DNA from: Paenibacillus antri
GTDB taxonomy: Bacteria; Bacillota; Bacilli; Paenibacillales; YIM-B00363
DNA: 64,000 bases
Direction of reading: 5' to 3'
NCBI RefSeq assembly: GCF_005765165.1
Contig: NZ_VCIW01000002.1
Coordinates: 124,001 to 188,000, forward strand
How positions within the stretch are numbered: position 1 is the first letter of the stretch; the number at the start of each line of letters is the position of its first letter. Below, piece by piece: positions 41,565-50,363 of the stretch. Under the pieces are notes generated by a model, which was not told the DNA's origin, did not search any database, and was given only the letters and a program-made list of their open reading frames with translations. The translations under genes and the position numbers were made by a program.

Positions 41565-43250
41565 ATGAAGAAACGTACATGGATGCGCAAGACGACGGCG
41601 CCGCTGACCGCCGTTCTCGCGATGAGCTTCGTCGCCGCCGCTTGTGGGACCGCGCCGGCGGACAACGCTTCGACGGAGGAGGAGACGCCCGCGGCAGGCG
41701 CCGAGACGCCCGCCGAACCGGCGGCTCAGGAGCCGGAGAAGCGCGGATCGATCACGTCGTCGCTGTACGACAGAGGCACCGTTCCGGCCGAAGAAGGCAC
41801 GATGGACAACAATCGCTGGACGAAGTGGGTGAACGAGAACGGTCCGGTCGACGTGAAGTATGTGACGGTGCCGCGCTTCGAGTCGCTGCAGAAATTCAAC
41901 GTCATGTTCGCATCGGGAACGGCGCCGGACCTCATTCTCGAATTCGACGCCGCGTACCAAGGCCAGCTGTACACGCAGAAGCAGCTGATGCCGCTCGACG
42001 ACCTGATCGCCGAACATAGCACGGAGTACAAGGCGATGTTGGAAAAGTATCCGGCCATCAAGAAAGCCGCCACGATGGACGACGGCAAGATGTACATGCT
42101 CGGCCGCCCGCTCGAATTCGGTCCCCAGCATTACCTGTTCATCCGCGCGGACTGGCTGAAGAAGCTGAACCTCGAAGCGCCGAAGACGCCGGAAGAGCTG
42201 CTGGAAGTCGCCAAGGCGTTCGCGACGCAGGATCCGGACGGCAACGGCCAAGCGGATACGGAAGGCATCGGCCTCAGCTTCGTCGCCGGCATCATCTTGA
42301 ATCATATGTTCGGCTCGGGCTTCACGTTGTTCGGCACCGATCAGAACCCTTGGATGCTCGACGAGAGCGGCAAGGTCGTTCACGACTGGGATCGCATGAA
42401 GGCGGCGCTCGCGTTCCAGAAGCAAATCTACGAATCCGGCGTCGCGGATAAAGATTTCGTCACGGACAAGAACGGGGAAAAGCAGAAGCAGCAGTGGATC
42501 GCCGGCAAGCTTGGCATCTACGGCGGCAACGGCTCCGACGTGAAAATTTACGAAGCGCTGAAAGCCAACGTTCCGGAGGCGGAGATCGTCCCGATCGCGC
42601 TGCCGGTAACCGAGTTCGGCCAATTCAGCCCGATTCTCTCCGCTCCGGTCCAACTGACGGGCATGATCAACGCCGCCGCGAAGGATCCGGCCGCCGTCAT
42701 GAAGCACGTCGATTTCATGGCGTCCGAGACGTACCGCGACACGATCGCGAACGGGCTGGAAGGCGTGCACCATACGAAAGCCGAGAACGGCTGCCCGCAA
42801 GCGATCGACGCCGAGAAGAACAAGAAAGAGCTCGGATACGCAGGCGACATGAACATGCTGGCGCCGCTCGTCGGCGACTGCTTCGGCCTCGAGAACAAGG
42901 TGAATCCGACCGAAGCGGAGAAGGGCATGATCGCGATCCGCGCGATGGCGCGCGAGGCGTACATGGATCCGGCGAAGCCGATGGTCGGCCTCACGCACAG
43001 CAGCTTCATGCCGATCCTGCCGCAAGACCTGCTGCAAATCAAGACGAACGCCAACAAGACGATCGTCGATCTCGCGGTGAAGGCGATCGTGAGCGGCGGC
43101 TCGTACACCGTCGACCAATTCGTCGACGAAGCGAAGTCCGTGTGGGAGAAAGCGGGCGGCGCGAAGGTCGATGCGTTCTACAGCGATTGGTACGAGAAGA
43201 GCAAAGACAGCGCCCTTCTGATGAAGGATCTGTACGAGATGGCTCCGTAA
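41565..43250 (+). CDS. Extracellular carbohydrate-binding lipoprotein of the ABC importer
   Basis: 561 residues. Lipoprotein signal MKKRTWMRKTTAPLTAVLAM with a VAAAC-type lipobox, then an acidic disordered linker. The rest is a large cluster-B type sugar-binding protein (family 1 solute-binding, LipO/YtcQ-like): VTVPRFESLQKFNVMFASG, APDLILEFDAAYQGQLYTQK and MYMLGRPLEFGPQHYLFIRADWLKKLN. It captures an oligosaccharide outside and passes it to the two permeases. ATG at 41565, TAGGGAGG upstream. A terminator follows before the fucosidase gene. Confidence 0.93.
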   Translation: MKKRTWMRKTTAPLTAVLAMSFVAAACGTAPADNASTEEETPAAGAETPAEPAAQEPEKRGSITSSLYDRGTVPAEEGTMDNNRWTKWVNENGPVDVKYVTVPRFESLQKFNVMFASGTAPDLILEFDAAYQGQLYTQKQLMPLDDLIAEHSTEYKAMLEKYPAIKKAATMDDGKMYMLGRPLEFGPQHYLFIRADWLKKLNLEAPKTPEELLEVAKAFATQDPDGNGQADTEGIGLSFVAGIILNHMFGSGFTLFGTDQNPWMLDESGKVVHDWDRMKAALAFQKQIYESGVADKDFVTDKNGEKQKQQWIAGKLGIYGGNGSDVKIYEALKANVPEAEIVPIALPVTEFGQFSPILSAPVQLTGMINAAAKDPAAVMKHVDFMASETYRDTIANGLEGVHHTKAENGCPQAIDAEKNKKELGYAGDMNMLAPLVGDCFGLENKVNPTEAEKGMIAIRAMAREAYMDPAKPMVGLTHSSFMPILPQDLLQIKTNANKTIVDLAVKAIVSGGSYTVDQFVDEAKSVWEKAGGAKVDAFYSDWYEKSKDSALLMKDLYEMAP

Positions 43251-43266
43251 GGAGAAGCGATGCACC

Positions 43267-43300
43267 GGAATACGCCTCGTCTTGAGGCGTATTCCTTTTT
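43267..43300 (+). terminator. Intra-operon terminator between binding protein and fucosidase
   Basis: Perfect 12-bp stem GGAATACGCCTC / GAGGCGTATTCC with a 5-base loop and TTTTT. The fucosidase ribosome binding site (AGAGGAGG) starts about 4 bases later and no new promoter is visible, so it likely reduces fucosidase expression relative to the importer. Confidence 0.85.
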
Positions 43301-43319
43301 CCAAAGAGGAGGAACGACC

Positions 43320-44591
43320 ATGATCCCTAGATTTCAGGATGCGAGAGACCGATTTTTCGATATGCGCTTCGGCATGTTCGTTCATTGGGGGTTGTACGCG
43401 ATTCCCGCTTGGCACGAACAGCTGCTGTGGCGAGGGAACGCGACGCGCAAAGAATACGAGCGGCTGATGCATCGCTTCGACCCGCAGCGGTTCGACCCGG
43501 AGGCGTGGCTGGACGTCGCGGAGGCGGCCGGCATGCAGTACGTCTGCTTCACGACGAAGCATCACGACGGATTTTGCATGTGGGACACGAAGGAGACGTC
43601 CTATAACGTGATGAATACGCCGTACGGCAAGGACGTGCTGGCGATGCTCGCGGAAGCGTGCGCGAAGCGGGGCATGCCGCTCAGCCTCTATTATTCATGT
43701 CCCGACTGGCATCACCCGAACTATCCGAATCTCGGGCGCCATCACGAGATGTTCGGTCCGAGGGCCGGAGACGAGCCGGATTTGGAAAAGTACTACGCGT
43801 ACGTGCGCCGCCAGATCGAGGAGCTGCTCACCCGATACGGTCCGATCTATCAATGGTTCTGGGACGTCAACGTGGCCGAGCACCGCGATCCGTCGATCAA
43901 CGAGCGGATCAGGGAGCTGCAGCCGGGCATTCTGATCAACAACCGAGGCCCTGGAGACGGCGATTACAGCACGCCGGAGCGCCACGTGCCCGAGGGCGGC
44001 GTCTTTCGGACGCCGACGGAGGCGTGTCAATCGCTCGGGCGGGAAAGCTGGGGGTACCGCGAGAACGAGGATTATTACTCCGACAAATTCATCATGCAGA
44101 GCATGGACAAGGCGCTGGCGATGGGCGGCAATTATTTGCTGAACGTCGGGCCGAGGGCGGACGGCACGCTCGATCCGATCAATGCGGCGACGCTGCGAAG
44201 GCTCGGGGATTGGTTCGGCCGCGTGAAGGAAGCGTTCCTCGGGGCGGAGCCCGCTTCCTATATGGGCGGCCGCGACGAGATCGTCTCCTCGGACGAGGTG
44301 CACAGCGTCGTCGCGCGGGATCACGTGCTGCTGACGCGGAAGGGCAATCATCTTTATGTACATGCGTATAAAGATTTGCAGAGCGACTGCATCGTGCTGC
44401 GTCCGCTCGACAAGCAGCCGAAGCGGGCCGTGCTGCTGAACGACGGTCGGGAGCTCGACTGCGCCGTGGAGCTGCTGCCCTGGTATTGGAAGGAGAAGCC
44501 GTACTTGCGGCTGCGCCGGGTGCCCGTGAACGAATTCGCCGGCGAAGCGCTGGTCGTGCGGCTCGAATTCGACGATTCCGTCGCGGAATAA
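43320..44591 (+). CDS. Alpha-L-fucosidase, glycoside hydrolase family 29
   Basis: 423 residues. GH29 features: RFGMFVHWGLYAIPAWHEQ near the start, TKHHDGFCMWDT (79-90), and the nucleophile aspartate Asp182 in IYQWFWDVN. The late segment MGGNYLLNVGPRADGTLDP is characteristic of the family. It releases alpha-L-fucose from oligosaccharides; no signal peptide, so it acts after import. The acid/base residue varies in GH29 and was not assigned. ATG at 43320 with AGAGGAGG upstream. Promoter B starts right behind it. Confidence 0.92.
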   Translation: MIPRFQDARDRFFDMRFGMFVHWGLYAIPAWHEQLLWRGNATRKEYERLMHRFDPQRFDPEAWLDVAEAAGMQYVCFTTKHHDGFCMWDTKETSYNVMNTPYGKDVLAMLAEACAKRGMPLSLYYSCPDWHHPNYPNLGRHHEMFGPRAGDEPDLEKYYAYVRRQIEELLTRYGPIYQWFWDVNVAEHRDPSINERIRELQPGILINNRGPGDGDYSTPERHVPEGGVFRTPTEACQSLGRESWGYRENEDYYSDKFIMQSMDKALAMGGNYLLNVGPRADGTLDPINAATLRRLGDWFGRVKEAFLGAEPASYMGGRDEIVSSDEVHSVVARDHVLLTRKGNHLYVHAYKDLQSDCIVLRPLDKQPKRAVLLNDGRELDCAVELLPWYWKEKPYLRLRRVPVNEFAGEALVVRLEFDDSVAE

Positions 44592-44592
44592 G

Positions 44593-44643
44593 CGTATACG
44601 GGAAAATTGGATATTGTCAGGAGGCGATTCGCGGACGTACGCT
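44593..44643 (+). promoter_or_regulatory. Glycan-locus promoter B (secreted beta-helix protein)
   Basis: CGTATAC then GAAAATTGGATA abutting -35 TTGTCA (44614-44619), 18-base spacer, -10 TACGCT (44638-44643). Confidence 0.65.
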
Positions 44644-44668
44644 GAGGGCCGAATCTGAAAGGAGGAAG

Positions 44669-47600
44669 ATGACATTGCAGGAGAAGCGAGTCCATCGGCC
44701 GAGGGGATTACGAAATTTGGTAAGCGTCTTCTTGGCTGCGGCATTGTTGGCGGGAAGCATGGCGCCGGGCGCCGCGCCGCGCGCGGCGGCGGCGACCGGC
44801 GGGGATCTGCTCGCGGACACGTTCGACGCGGCCCAGATCGGAGCGCGTCCGCCGGGCTGGACCGGGAGCGCGCCGGCCGCGGTATCGCCGGCGCCGGAGC
44901 CGTACGTCGCGAAGGCGACGGTCGAGGAGCTGCAGGGCGAAGCGGGACGCGTGTTCCGCGTGGAGAAGAACGGCAAGTCGACCGCGACGTTCACCCTGTC
45001 GCGGAATTTCTCGGGCGTTCCGACCGCGAAGACGGTGCTGACGTACAAGGTGCGCGCCGAGCAGACGAACGCGGTGTTTTATTTGCCGTCCGTGCGCAGC
45101 GGATCGGTCGTGCTGAACCGGTTCGCATTGTACAACGGAAAGTTCGCGTACATGAAACCCGGCGCCTCCGGGTGGACCGAGCTCGCGCCGTACCAGGCCG
45201 GCGTCTGGCACGAGGTGCGTCTCGCGATGGACACCGACAGCGATACGTTCGATCTGTTCGTCGACGGCGAGATGAAGTTGAACCGGGAGCCGATGACGGA
45301 AGGCGGCTCCGTCTCGAGTATGTATCTCGGCATCTACAAGGACAGCGTCGGCGCGGCTTCGTTCGACGAGATGCACCTGCATTCGTACAAAGCAGCTGTA
45401 AGCGCTTCCTTCGAGGAGGCCGCATATGAAGTGGCCGCCGGAGCGACGGCGGCGCTGCCGCTGCGGTTCGAGCCGGCGGACGCGACGGACCAAAGCGCGT
45501 CTTGGAGCTCGGATAACGAGGCGGTCGCGACGGTGTCCTCGAGCGGCGTCGTCACGGGCGTCTCGCCGGGAACGGCGACGATTACCGCGACGCCGCGGGA
45601 GCCGATTCCCGCGGTCAGCGTCGCGGTCACCGTGTTCGAGGTGCCGGTGGAATCGATCGCCGTGAGCCCGTCCGCATTGACGCTGCCGGTCGAGTCGCGC
45701 GCGTTCCTGACCGCGGACGCGCTGCCCGCGAACAGCACGGACCGGCGCATCGACTGGAGCTCGGCGGACGAGCGCGTCGCGACGGTAGACGGGAACGGCG
45801 AAGTGACGGGCGTCGGCCCGGGGACGACGACGATCGTCGCGTCGACGCCGGGCGGCCTCGTGCGCGGGGAAGCGACGGTGACGGTGACGGAGCGCTCCGC
45901 GTATCGGGAGCTGTACGTCTCGCCGGCGGGCGACGACGCCGCCGCGGGCACGTTAGAGGCGCCGTTCCGCACGATCGAGCGGGCGCAGCAGGAGGTTCGG
46001 GCGCTGAACGACGCCATGACCGGGGACATCGTCGTGTATTTACGCGGCGGGACGTATACGCTCGACGAGGCGCTGACGTTCACGACGGAGGACTCCGGCG
46101 CGAACGGGTACTTCGTCGCGTACCGAAGCTATCCGGGCGAGACGGCGGCGCTCAGCGGCGGACGGACGATCGACGGGTGGACGCTGCATGACGAGGCGCA
46201 TGGCATCTATAAGGCGGACGCGGGAACGGATCTGGCGACCCGCCAGCTGTTCGTCGACGGCGTCCGAGCCGTGCGCGCCCGGAGCGCTGCAGGGCTGACG
46301 AATCCGGTCAAGACGGCGGACGGCTACGTGTCGGACGATACGTATATTGCCGGCTGGCGGAACGTCGCCGACCTCGAATTCGTCTATCATGAGCTGTGGA
46401 CGAACCCGCGGGCGAAGGTGGAATCGATTCTGGTCGAGAACGGCAAGGCGGTCATCCGGATGCAAGATCCGGGCTGGAACGCGGTCGCGAACAAGGGGAT
46501 GACGTCCGCCACCGTGCCGGTCTATTACGAGAATGCCTACGAGCTGCTGGACGAGGAAGGCGAATGGTACCTCGACCGTTCGGAAGGGACGTTGTACTAC
46601 AAGCCGCGCGCATGGGAGCGGCTGTCGAGCGCGGAAGTGGTCGCGCCGACGCTGGAGCGGCTGCTGACGATCAAGGGCGACTCCGTCGACGAGCCGGTCC
46701 GGAACTTGGCATTCGAAGGTCTCCAGTTCCTATACACGACTTGGATGCGCCCCAGCACGGCGGCCGGCCATGCGGACGCGCAAAACAATCATTTGCGTTA
46801 CCCGGGCGCTCCGGACGAGCTGCCCGACGCCGCCATTCGCATGGAGCTGGCGAATACGGTGCATTTTCGAGGCAATGATTTCGCGAAGCTCGGCATCTCC
46901 GCCATACGGATGGAGAACGGCGTGCAAAATACGTTGATCGAGGGGAATCGATTCTATGACATCTCGGGCAGCGCCGTCAACGTAGGCCAGCCGTTCTCGA
47001 CGATTCGGGACGTGTTCAACCCCGACGATCATCGATTGGCGATGAAGAACAACGATATCGTCAACAATCTGATCCACGATATCGGCGTCGACTATAAGTC
47101 CGCTGCGGCCATCTCGGCCGGGTATCCGCTGGACATGGATATCCGCCATAACGAAATTTACAACATCCCGTACAGCGGAACGCATATCGGGTACGGCTGG
47201 GCGAGAGAATTCGACCCGGTCACGAAAAACGTAAAAATTCAAAACAACCTCGTATACGACCTGATGGGCATGGGCGTACGCGACGGCGGAGCGTTCTACA
47301 GCCTCGGGACGACCGGCGCGACGGCCGAGACGAAAAACCTCGTCTCGGGCAACTACGTCCGCAACCAGATGGACGGCACGGCGCCGCTGTACGCCGACGA
47401 AGGCTCGGCGTATTGGAGATACGAGAACAACGTCGTCGATTTGTCGGAGAGTCCGCCATGGCATAGTCCGGTTCGGTGGGCGTCGGCTTGGACCGGGACG
47501 ATCCACGACTTGGATTTCGTGAACAACTACACGACCGCGCCCGAGCATACGAACAACGGTTATAACAATACGTTCGTCGGCACGAGCGTGCACCCGGACG

Positions 47601-49429
47601 CGAATTGGCCGGCCGCGGCGCGCGCGATTATCGCGGCTTCCGGCTTGGAGGCGGAATTCGCGGGTTTGGCGGCGGGCCGCGTCAGCCGATGGAAGACGGA
47701 GCCGGTCAATCTGAACGTCGGCGGCAGCGCCGCCGCGGTTCTCCATGCGCGGAACGGGAAGGATGAGCCGGTCGACGCGTCGCAAAGCGAAGTGTATTAC
47801 TCGATAGCGGATCCGTCCGTAGCGACGGTGGACGCTTCGGGTGTCGTGACCGGCGTCGGGAAGGGCGCTACGACGCTGACGATGCGGATCGTGAGCGGCA
47901 CCGTGCTTCGTACGGTGAAGACGGACGTCTTCGTCGGCGATACAATATCCAGCATTCGGTTGGTCGATCAGGTCGGGAAGGTCGCTTACGCGAAGGCCGG
48001 CACGTCGAAGGCGCTGGCAGTCGAGGGCGAAACCGAATTCGGCGGCCGCCTCGAGAACATCGAGGACCTGCGCATCGAATCGAGCGACCCCGCCGTCGCA
48101 GCGGTGTCGGAGGACGGCGTATTGACCGCCCGCGCGGTCGGATCGACCGTGCTCACGATGCGCGGGACGTACCTCGGAAATCCGGCGGAGAGCTCGATTC
48201 TCCTGAAGGTGTGGGACGAAACCTATCAAGGCGATTATACGCTTCGGAGCGAGATCGACCGCGCGGACGAATGGTACGTCAGTTCCGGCGGGAGCGGCTC
48301 CGTTACGGCGGGCGATCAGGACATTACGATCGCTACGCCGGGCGGACATGCGATTTACCAGGGACGGACGTTCCAGAACGAGCTGCTGGACTTCGACCTG
48401 ACCGTGAACGGGTCCGGCAGCTGGTACGCGCTCATGTTCGGCAATCAAGACCGGGAGCGGGGCTATTCGAACGGAAGCTCCTATCTCGTGACGATCAGCG
48501 CCTCCGCATTCGAGCTGCAGCGGTTCAACGAAGGGCGGCGGACCGTCATCTACGGCAACATCGCCGGATACGAGAGCCTCGGCGGCGATGCGGCGCCGAA
48601 CACGCTGCTGCCGATCGGCGAGACGAAGCGGGTGCAGCTCGGCTCGTTCGAGGAGGAGGGCGGCGTGCGCTTGATCCTGCGCGTGGACGGCGTCGAGGTG
48701 TTCAATTATTTGGATACGGGGACGGATGCTTTGAAGGGACCCGGTTATTTCGGGCTCGTGTCGCGCGTCGGGTCGCTTACGATCGGCAAGCGGGACGTCG
48801 GGCCTGCGACGGCGGCCGGATTGAAGGTGGACGGCGCGAAGGTTCAACACGTTGGGGAATCGCAGACGTTGGTCGCGAAGGCGCTGGGGGCGGACGGCGA
48901 GCCGGTTCCGACGCCGGCCGGCATCGCGTTCGGCAGCAGCGACGACTCGGTAGCGGTCGTCGACGCCTCTTCGGGCACGGTAACGGCGCTGCGGCCCGGC
49001 ACGACCGTCATCACGGCGACGTACGGCTCCGCCGTCGGCGCGCTTACGCTGACGGTGCTGCCGGATCGCGCGCCGCCGGCATGGTCCGAGGGCGCGGCAC
49101 TAACGGTCTCGGACGTGATGCCGACGGCGATGACGCTGCATTGGCCGGCGGCGATCGACGCCGCGGGCGTCGATCGTTACGAGCTGTCGATGGATGGGCG
49201 GATCGTCGCGATCGTTCCCGGAACCGTTCGGGAGCATCGCGTGACGGGACTATCGGCCAACCGAGTGTACGCGTTCGAGCTCGTCGCGGTCGACGCCGAC
49301 GGCTCGCGCGGCGCGGCGCTGTTCGCGGAGCAGCTGTCGCTGCCGGTGCCGCCGAACGGCCCGGGCAACGGACGCGGTCCCGAGTTCGGTCAGGAACAGG
49401 GGAACGGGCCTCGCGGCGTCGACGACTGA
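44669..49429 (+). CDS. Secreted multidomain protein: LamG-like, Ig-like (BIg2), right-handed beta-helix, Fn3
   Basis: 1586 residues. Signal peptide about 1-38 (NLVSVFLAAALLAGSMAPGA). Then a LamG-like sandwich (about 45-255), two BIg2 domains (about 255-425, each ending in a VATVxxxGxVTGVxPGTxTI motif), a right-handed parallel beta-helix (about 425-1000) that begins YVSPAGDDAAAGTLEAPFRT with YLRGGTYTLDEALTF, further BIg2 domains (to about 1180), a second LamG-like domain (to about 1380), another BIg2 and a fibronectin type III domain, and a Gly/Asn tail. The beta-helix opening resembles polysaccharide hydrolases such as GH141/GH120, so an extracellular glycan-degrading enzyme is likely; catalytic residues were not assigned. 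No SLH, LPXTG or other anchor. Start: ATG 44669 is only 3 bases from GGAGG; TTG 44675 has better spacing. Confidence 0.85.
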   Translation: MTLQEKRVHRPRGLRNLVSVFLAAALLAGSMAPGAAPRAAAATGGDLLADTFDAAQIGARPPGWTGSAPAAVSPAPEPYVAKATVEELQGEAGRVFRVEKNGKSTATFTLSRNFSGVPTAKTVLTYKVRAEQTNAVFYLPSVRSGSVVLNRFALYNGKFAYMKPGASGWTELAPYQAGVWHEVRLAMDTDSDTFDLFVDGEMKLNREPMTEGGSVSSMYLGIYKDSVGAASFDEMHLHSYKAAVSASFEEAAYEVAAGATAALPLRFEPADATDQSASWSSDNEAVATVSSSGVVTGVSPGTATITATPREPIPAVSVAVTVFEVPVESIAVSPSALTLPVESRAFLTADALPANSTDRRIDWSSADERVATVDGNGEVTGVGPGTTTIVASTPGGLVRGEATVTVTERSAYRELYVSPAGDDAAAGTLEAPFRTIERAQQEVRALNDAMTGDIVVYLRGGTYTLDEALTFTTEDSGANGYFVAYRSYPGETAALSGGRTIDGWTLHDEAHGIYKADAGTDLATRQLFVDGVRAVRARSAAGLTNPVKTADGYVSDDTYIAGWRNVADLEFVYHELWTNPRAKVESILVENGKAVIRMQDPGWNAVANKGMTSATVPVYYENAYELLDEEGEWYLDRSEGTLYYKPRAWERLSSAEVVAPTLERLLTIKGDSVDEPVRNLAFEGLQFLYTTWMRPSTAAGHADAQNNHLRYPGAPDELPDAAIRMELANTVHFRGNDFAKLGISAIRMENGVQNTLIEGNRFYDISGSAVNVGQPFSTIRDVFNPDDHRLAMKNNDIVNNLIHDIGVDYKSAAAISAGYPLDMDIRHNEIYNIPYSGTHIGYGWAREFDPVTKNVKIQNNLVYDLMGMGVRDGGAFYSLGTTGATAETKNLVSGNYVRNQMDGTAPLYADEGSAYWRYENNVVDLSESPPWHSPVRWASAWTGTIHDLDFVNNYTTAPEHTNNGYNNTFVGTSVHPDANWPAAARAIIAASGLEAEFAGLAAGRVSRWKTEPVNLNVGGSAAAVLHARNGKDEPVDASQSEVYYSIADPSVATVDASGVVTGVGKGATTLTMRIVSGTVLRTVKTDVFVGDTISSIRLVDQVGKVAYAKAGTSKALAVEGETEFGGRLENIEDLRIESSDPAVAAVSEDGVLTARAVGSTVLTMRGTYLGNPAESSILLKVWDETYQGDYTLRSEIDRADEWYVSSGGSGSVTAGDQDITIATPGGHAIYQGRTFQNELLDFDLTVNGSGSWYALMFGNQDRERGYSNGSSYLVTISASAFELQRFNEGRRTVIYGNIAGYESLGGDAAPNTLLPIGETKRVQLGSFEEEGGVRLILRVDGVEVFNYLDTGTDALKGPGYFGLVSRVGSLTIGKRDVGPATAAGLKVDGAKVQHVGESQTLVAKALGADGEPVPTPAGIAFGSSDDSVAVVDASSGTVTALRPGTTVITATYGSAVGALTLTVLPDRAPPAWSEGAALTVSDVMPTAMTLHWPAAIDAAGVDRYELSMDGRIVAIVPGTVREHRVTGLSANRVYAFELVAVDADGSRGAALFAEQLSLPVPPNGPGNGRGPEFGQEQGNGPRGVDD

Positions 49430-49523
49430 CATTTGTCATCAAACGGTAACATTGCCGTTACGGCGCTCTAATATTGGGCATGTATTATAAATGGCAAGAC
49501 CCCCTTTTTGAAATATATCTTGG

Positions 49524-49560
49524 GACCTGACGCTTCGGCGGCCAGGTCCGCTTTTTTTTA
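49524..49560 (+). terminator. Terminator downstream of the beta-helix protein gene
   Basis: GGACCTG ... CAGGTCC hairpin followed by GCTTTTTTTT, about 95 bases after the stop. Confidence 0.85.
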
Positions 49561-49782
49561 TGCGGGGAGCGGCATATCGGGACCGGGTTCCTCTTTTGCG
49601 AGTTCTTCTCCTCGGTTTCCTTTCGCTCAGCCGCCGCTCCTCTGCATAGGAAGAGCGTCAGCTGACGGCTTGGCGGGGGAAAGTGCGTAGGGAGTATGCA
49701 GAGAGTACCTAGCGGGTTATGCAAACCTTTCGGCCCGCCCGAATATATTGTATGTTTACTCTTAAGAAAGGGGAGGTAATTT
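49561..49782. other. Intergenic stretch without a supported gene
   Basis: No open frame with a ribosome binding site. The segment 49603-49636 resembles 9022-9055. The leader of the DinB-like gene begins in its last third; a weak -10-like TATGTTTACT lies near 49751. Confidence 0.35.
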
Positions 49783-50277
49783 ATGGTTAAACAATTCATC
49801 ATCGGCGATGCTGCGCATGAGCTGGCCGCTACGCGCCGCGTCCTGGAGCGCTTGCCCGAGGAGCATATGGCGTGGAAGCCGCACAAGAAGTCGATGACGC
49901 TCGGCGCGCTGTCCACGCACCTGATCAACCTGCTGAACTGGCAAATCGCGATATTGCAGTACTCGGAGTTCGATCTTTCGATCGTGCCGTCGCGGCGCGA
50001 CGCTTTGGTAAAGCGCGCGGACATTCTGGAAGAGTTCGACGCGAACGTCGGCAAGCTGGAAAAGCTGCTCGCCGAATGCGACGAAAAAACGCTGGGCGAG
50101 GAATGGACGCTGCGCCGCGGCGACTACATCATCCTCCGCCAGCCGCGGGCGATCGCGCTTCGCACTTTCGGATTAAGCCACATGATCCATCACCGGGCGC
50201 AGCTCGGGGTTTATTTGCGCCAACTCGACATTCCGGTGCCGGGCCTGTACGGCCCCACGGCCGACGAGGAAGCTTGA
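49783..50277 (+). CDS. DinB/YfiT-like metal-binding four-helix protein
   Basis: 164 residues. DinB superfamily four-helix bundle with the three metal-ligand histidines: His46 in LSTHLINLLNW, then His133 and His137 in SHMIHHRAQLGVYLR. Members include thiol transferases (bacillithiol-dependent S-transferases) and many proteins of unknown function; in Firmicutes a bacillithiol link is possible. The C-terminal DIPVPGLYGPTADEE is typical of the family. RBS AGGGGAGG. Monocistronic. Confidence 0.88.
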   Translation: MVKQFIIGDAAHELAATRRVLERLPEEHMAWKPHKKSMTLGALSTHLINLLNWQIAILQYSEFDLSIVPSRRDALVKRADILEEFDANVGKLEKLLAECDEKTLGEEWTLRRGDYIILRQPRAIALRTFGLSHMIHHRAQLGVYLRQLDIPVPGLYGPTADEEA

Positions 50278-50306
50278 CGAACGAGGCTGACTATGCGGAC
50301 GAGCAC

Positions 50307-50355
50307 AAAAAAAGCGCCATAGCCATCGGATCATAAAACCGATGCCTATGGCGCT
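50307..50355. terminator. Bidirectional terminator between DinB-like and PHP genes
   Basis: AGCGCCATAG-c-CATCGG / CCGATG-c-CTATGGCGCT, a 17-bp interrupted stem, with poly-A on the left (poly-T for the minus strand). Confidence 0.8.
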
Positions 50356-50363
50356 AGCGCTCT

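Noticed and set aside
46730-48850. 706-codon minus-strand frame opposite the beta-helix protein
   Set aside because: Shadow frame inside a well supported secreted protein; no signal peptide or motifs.
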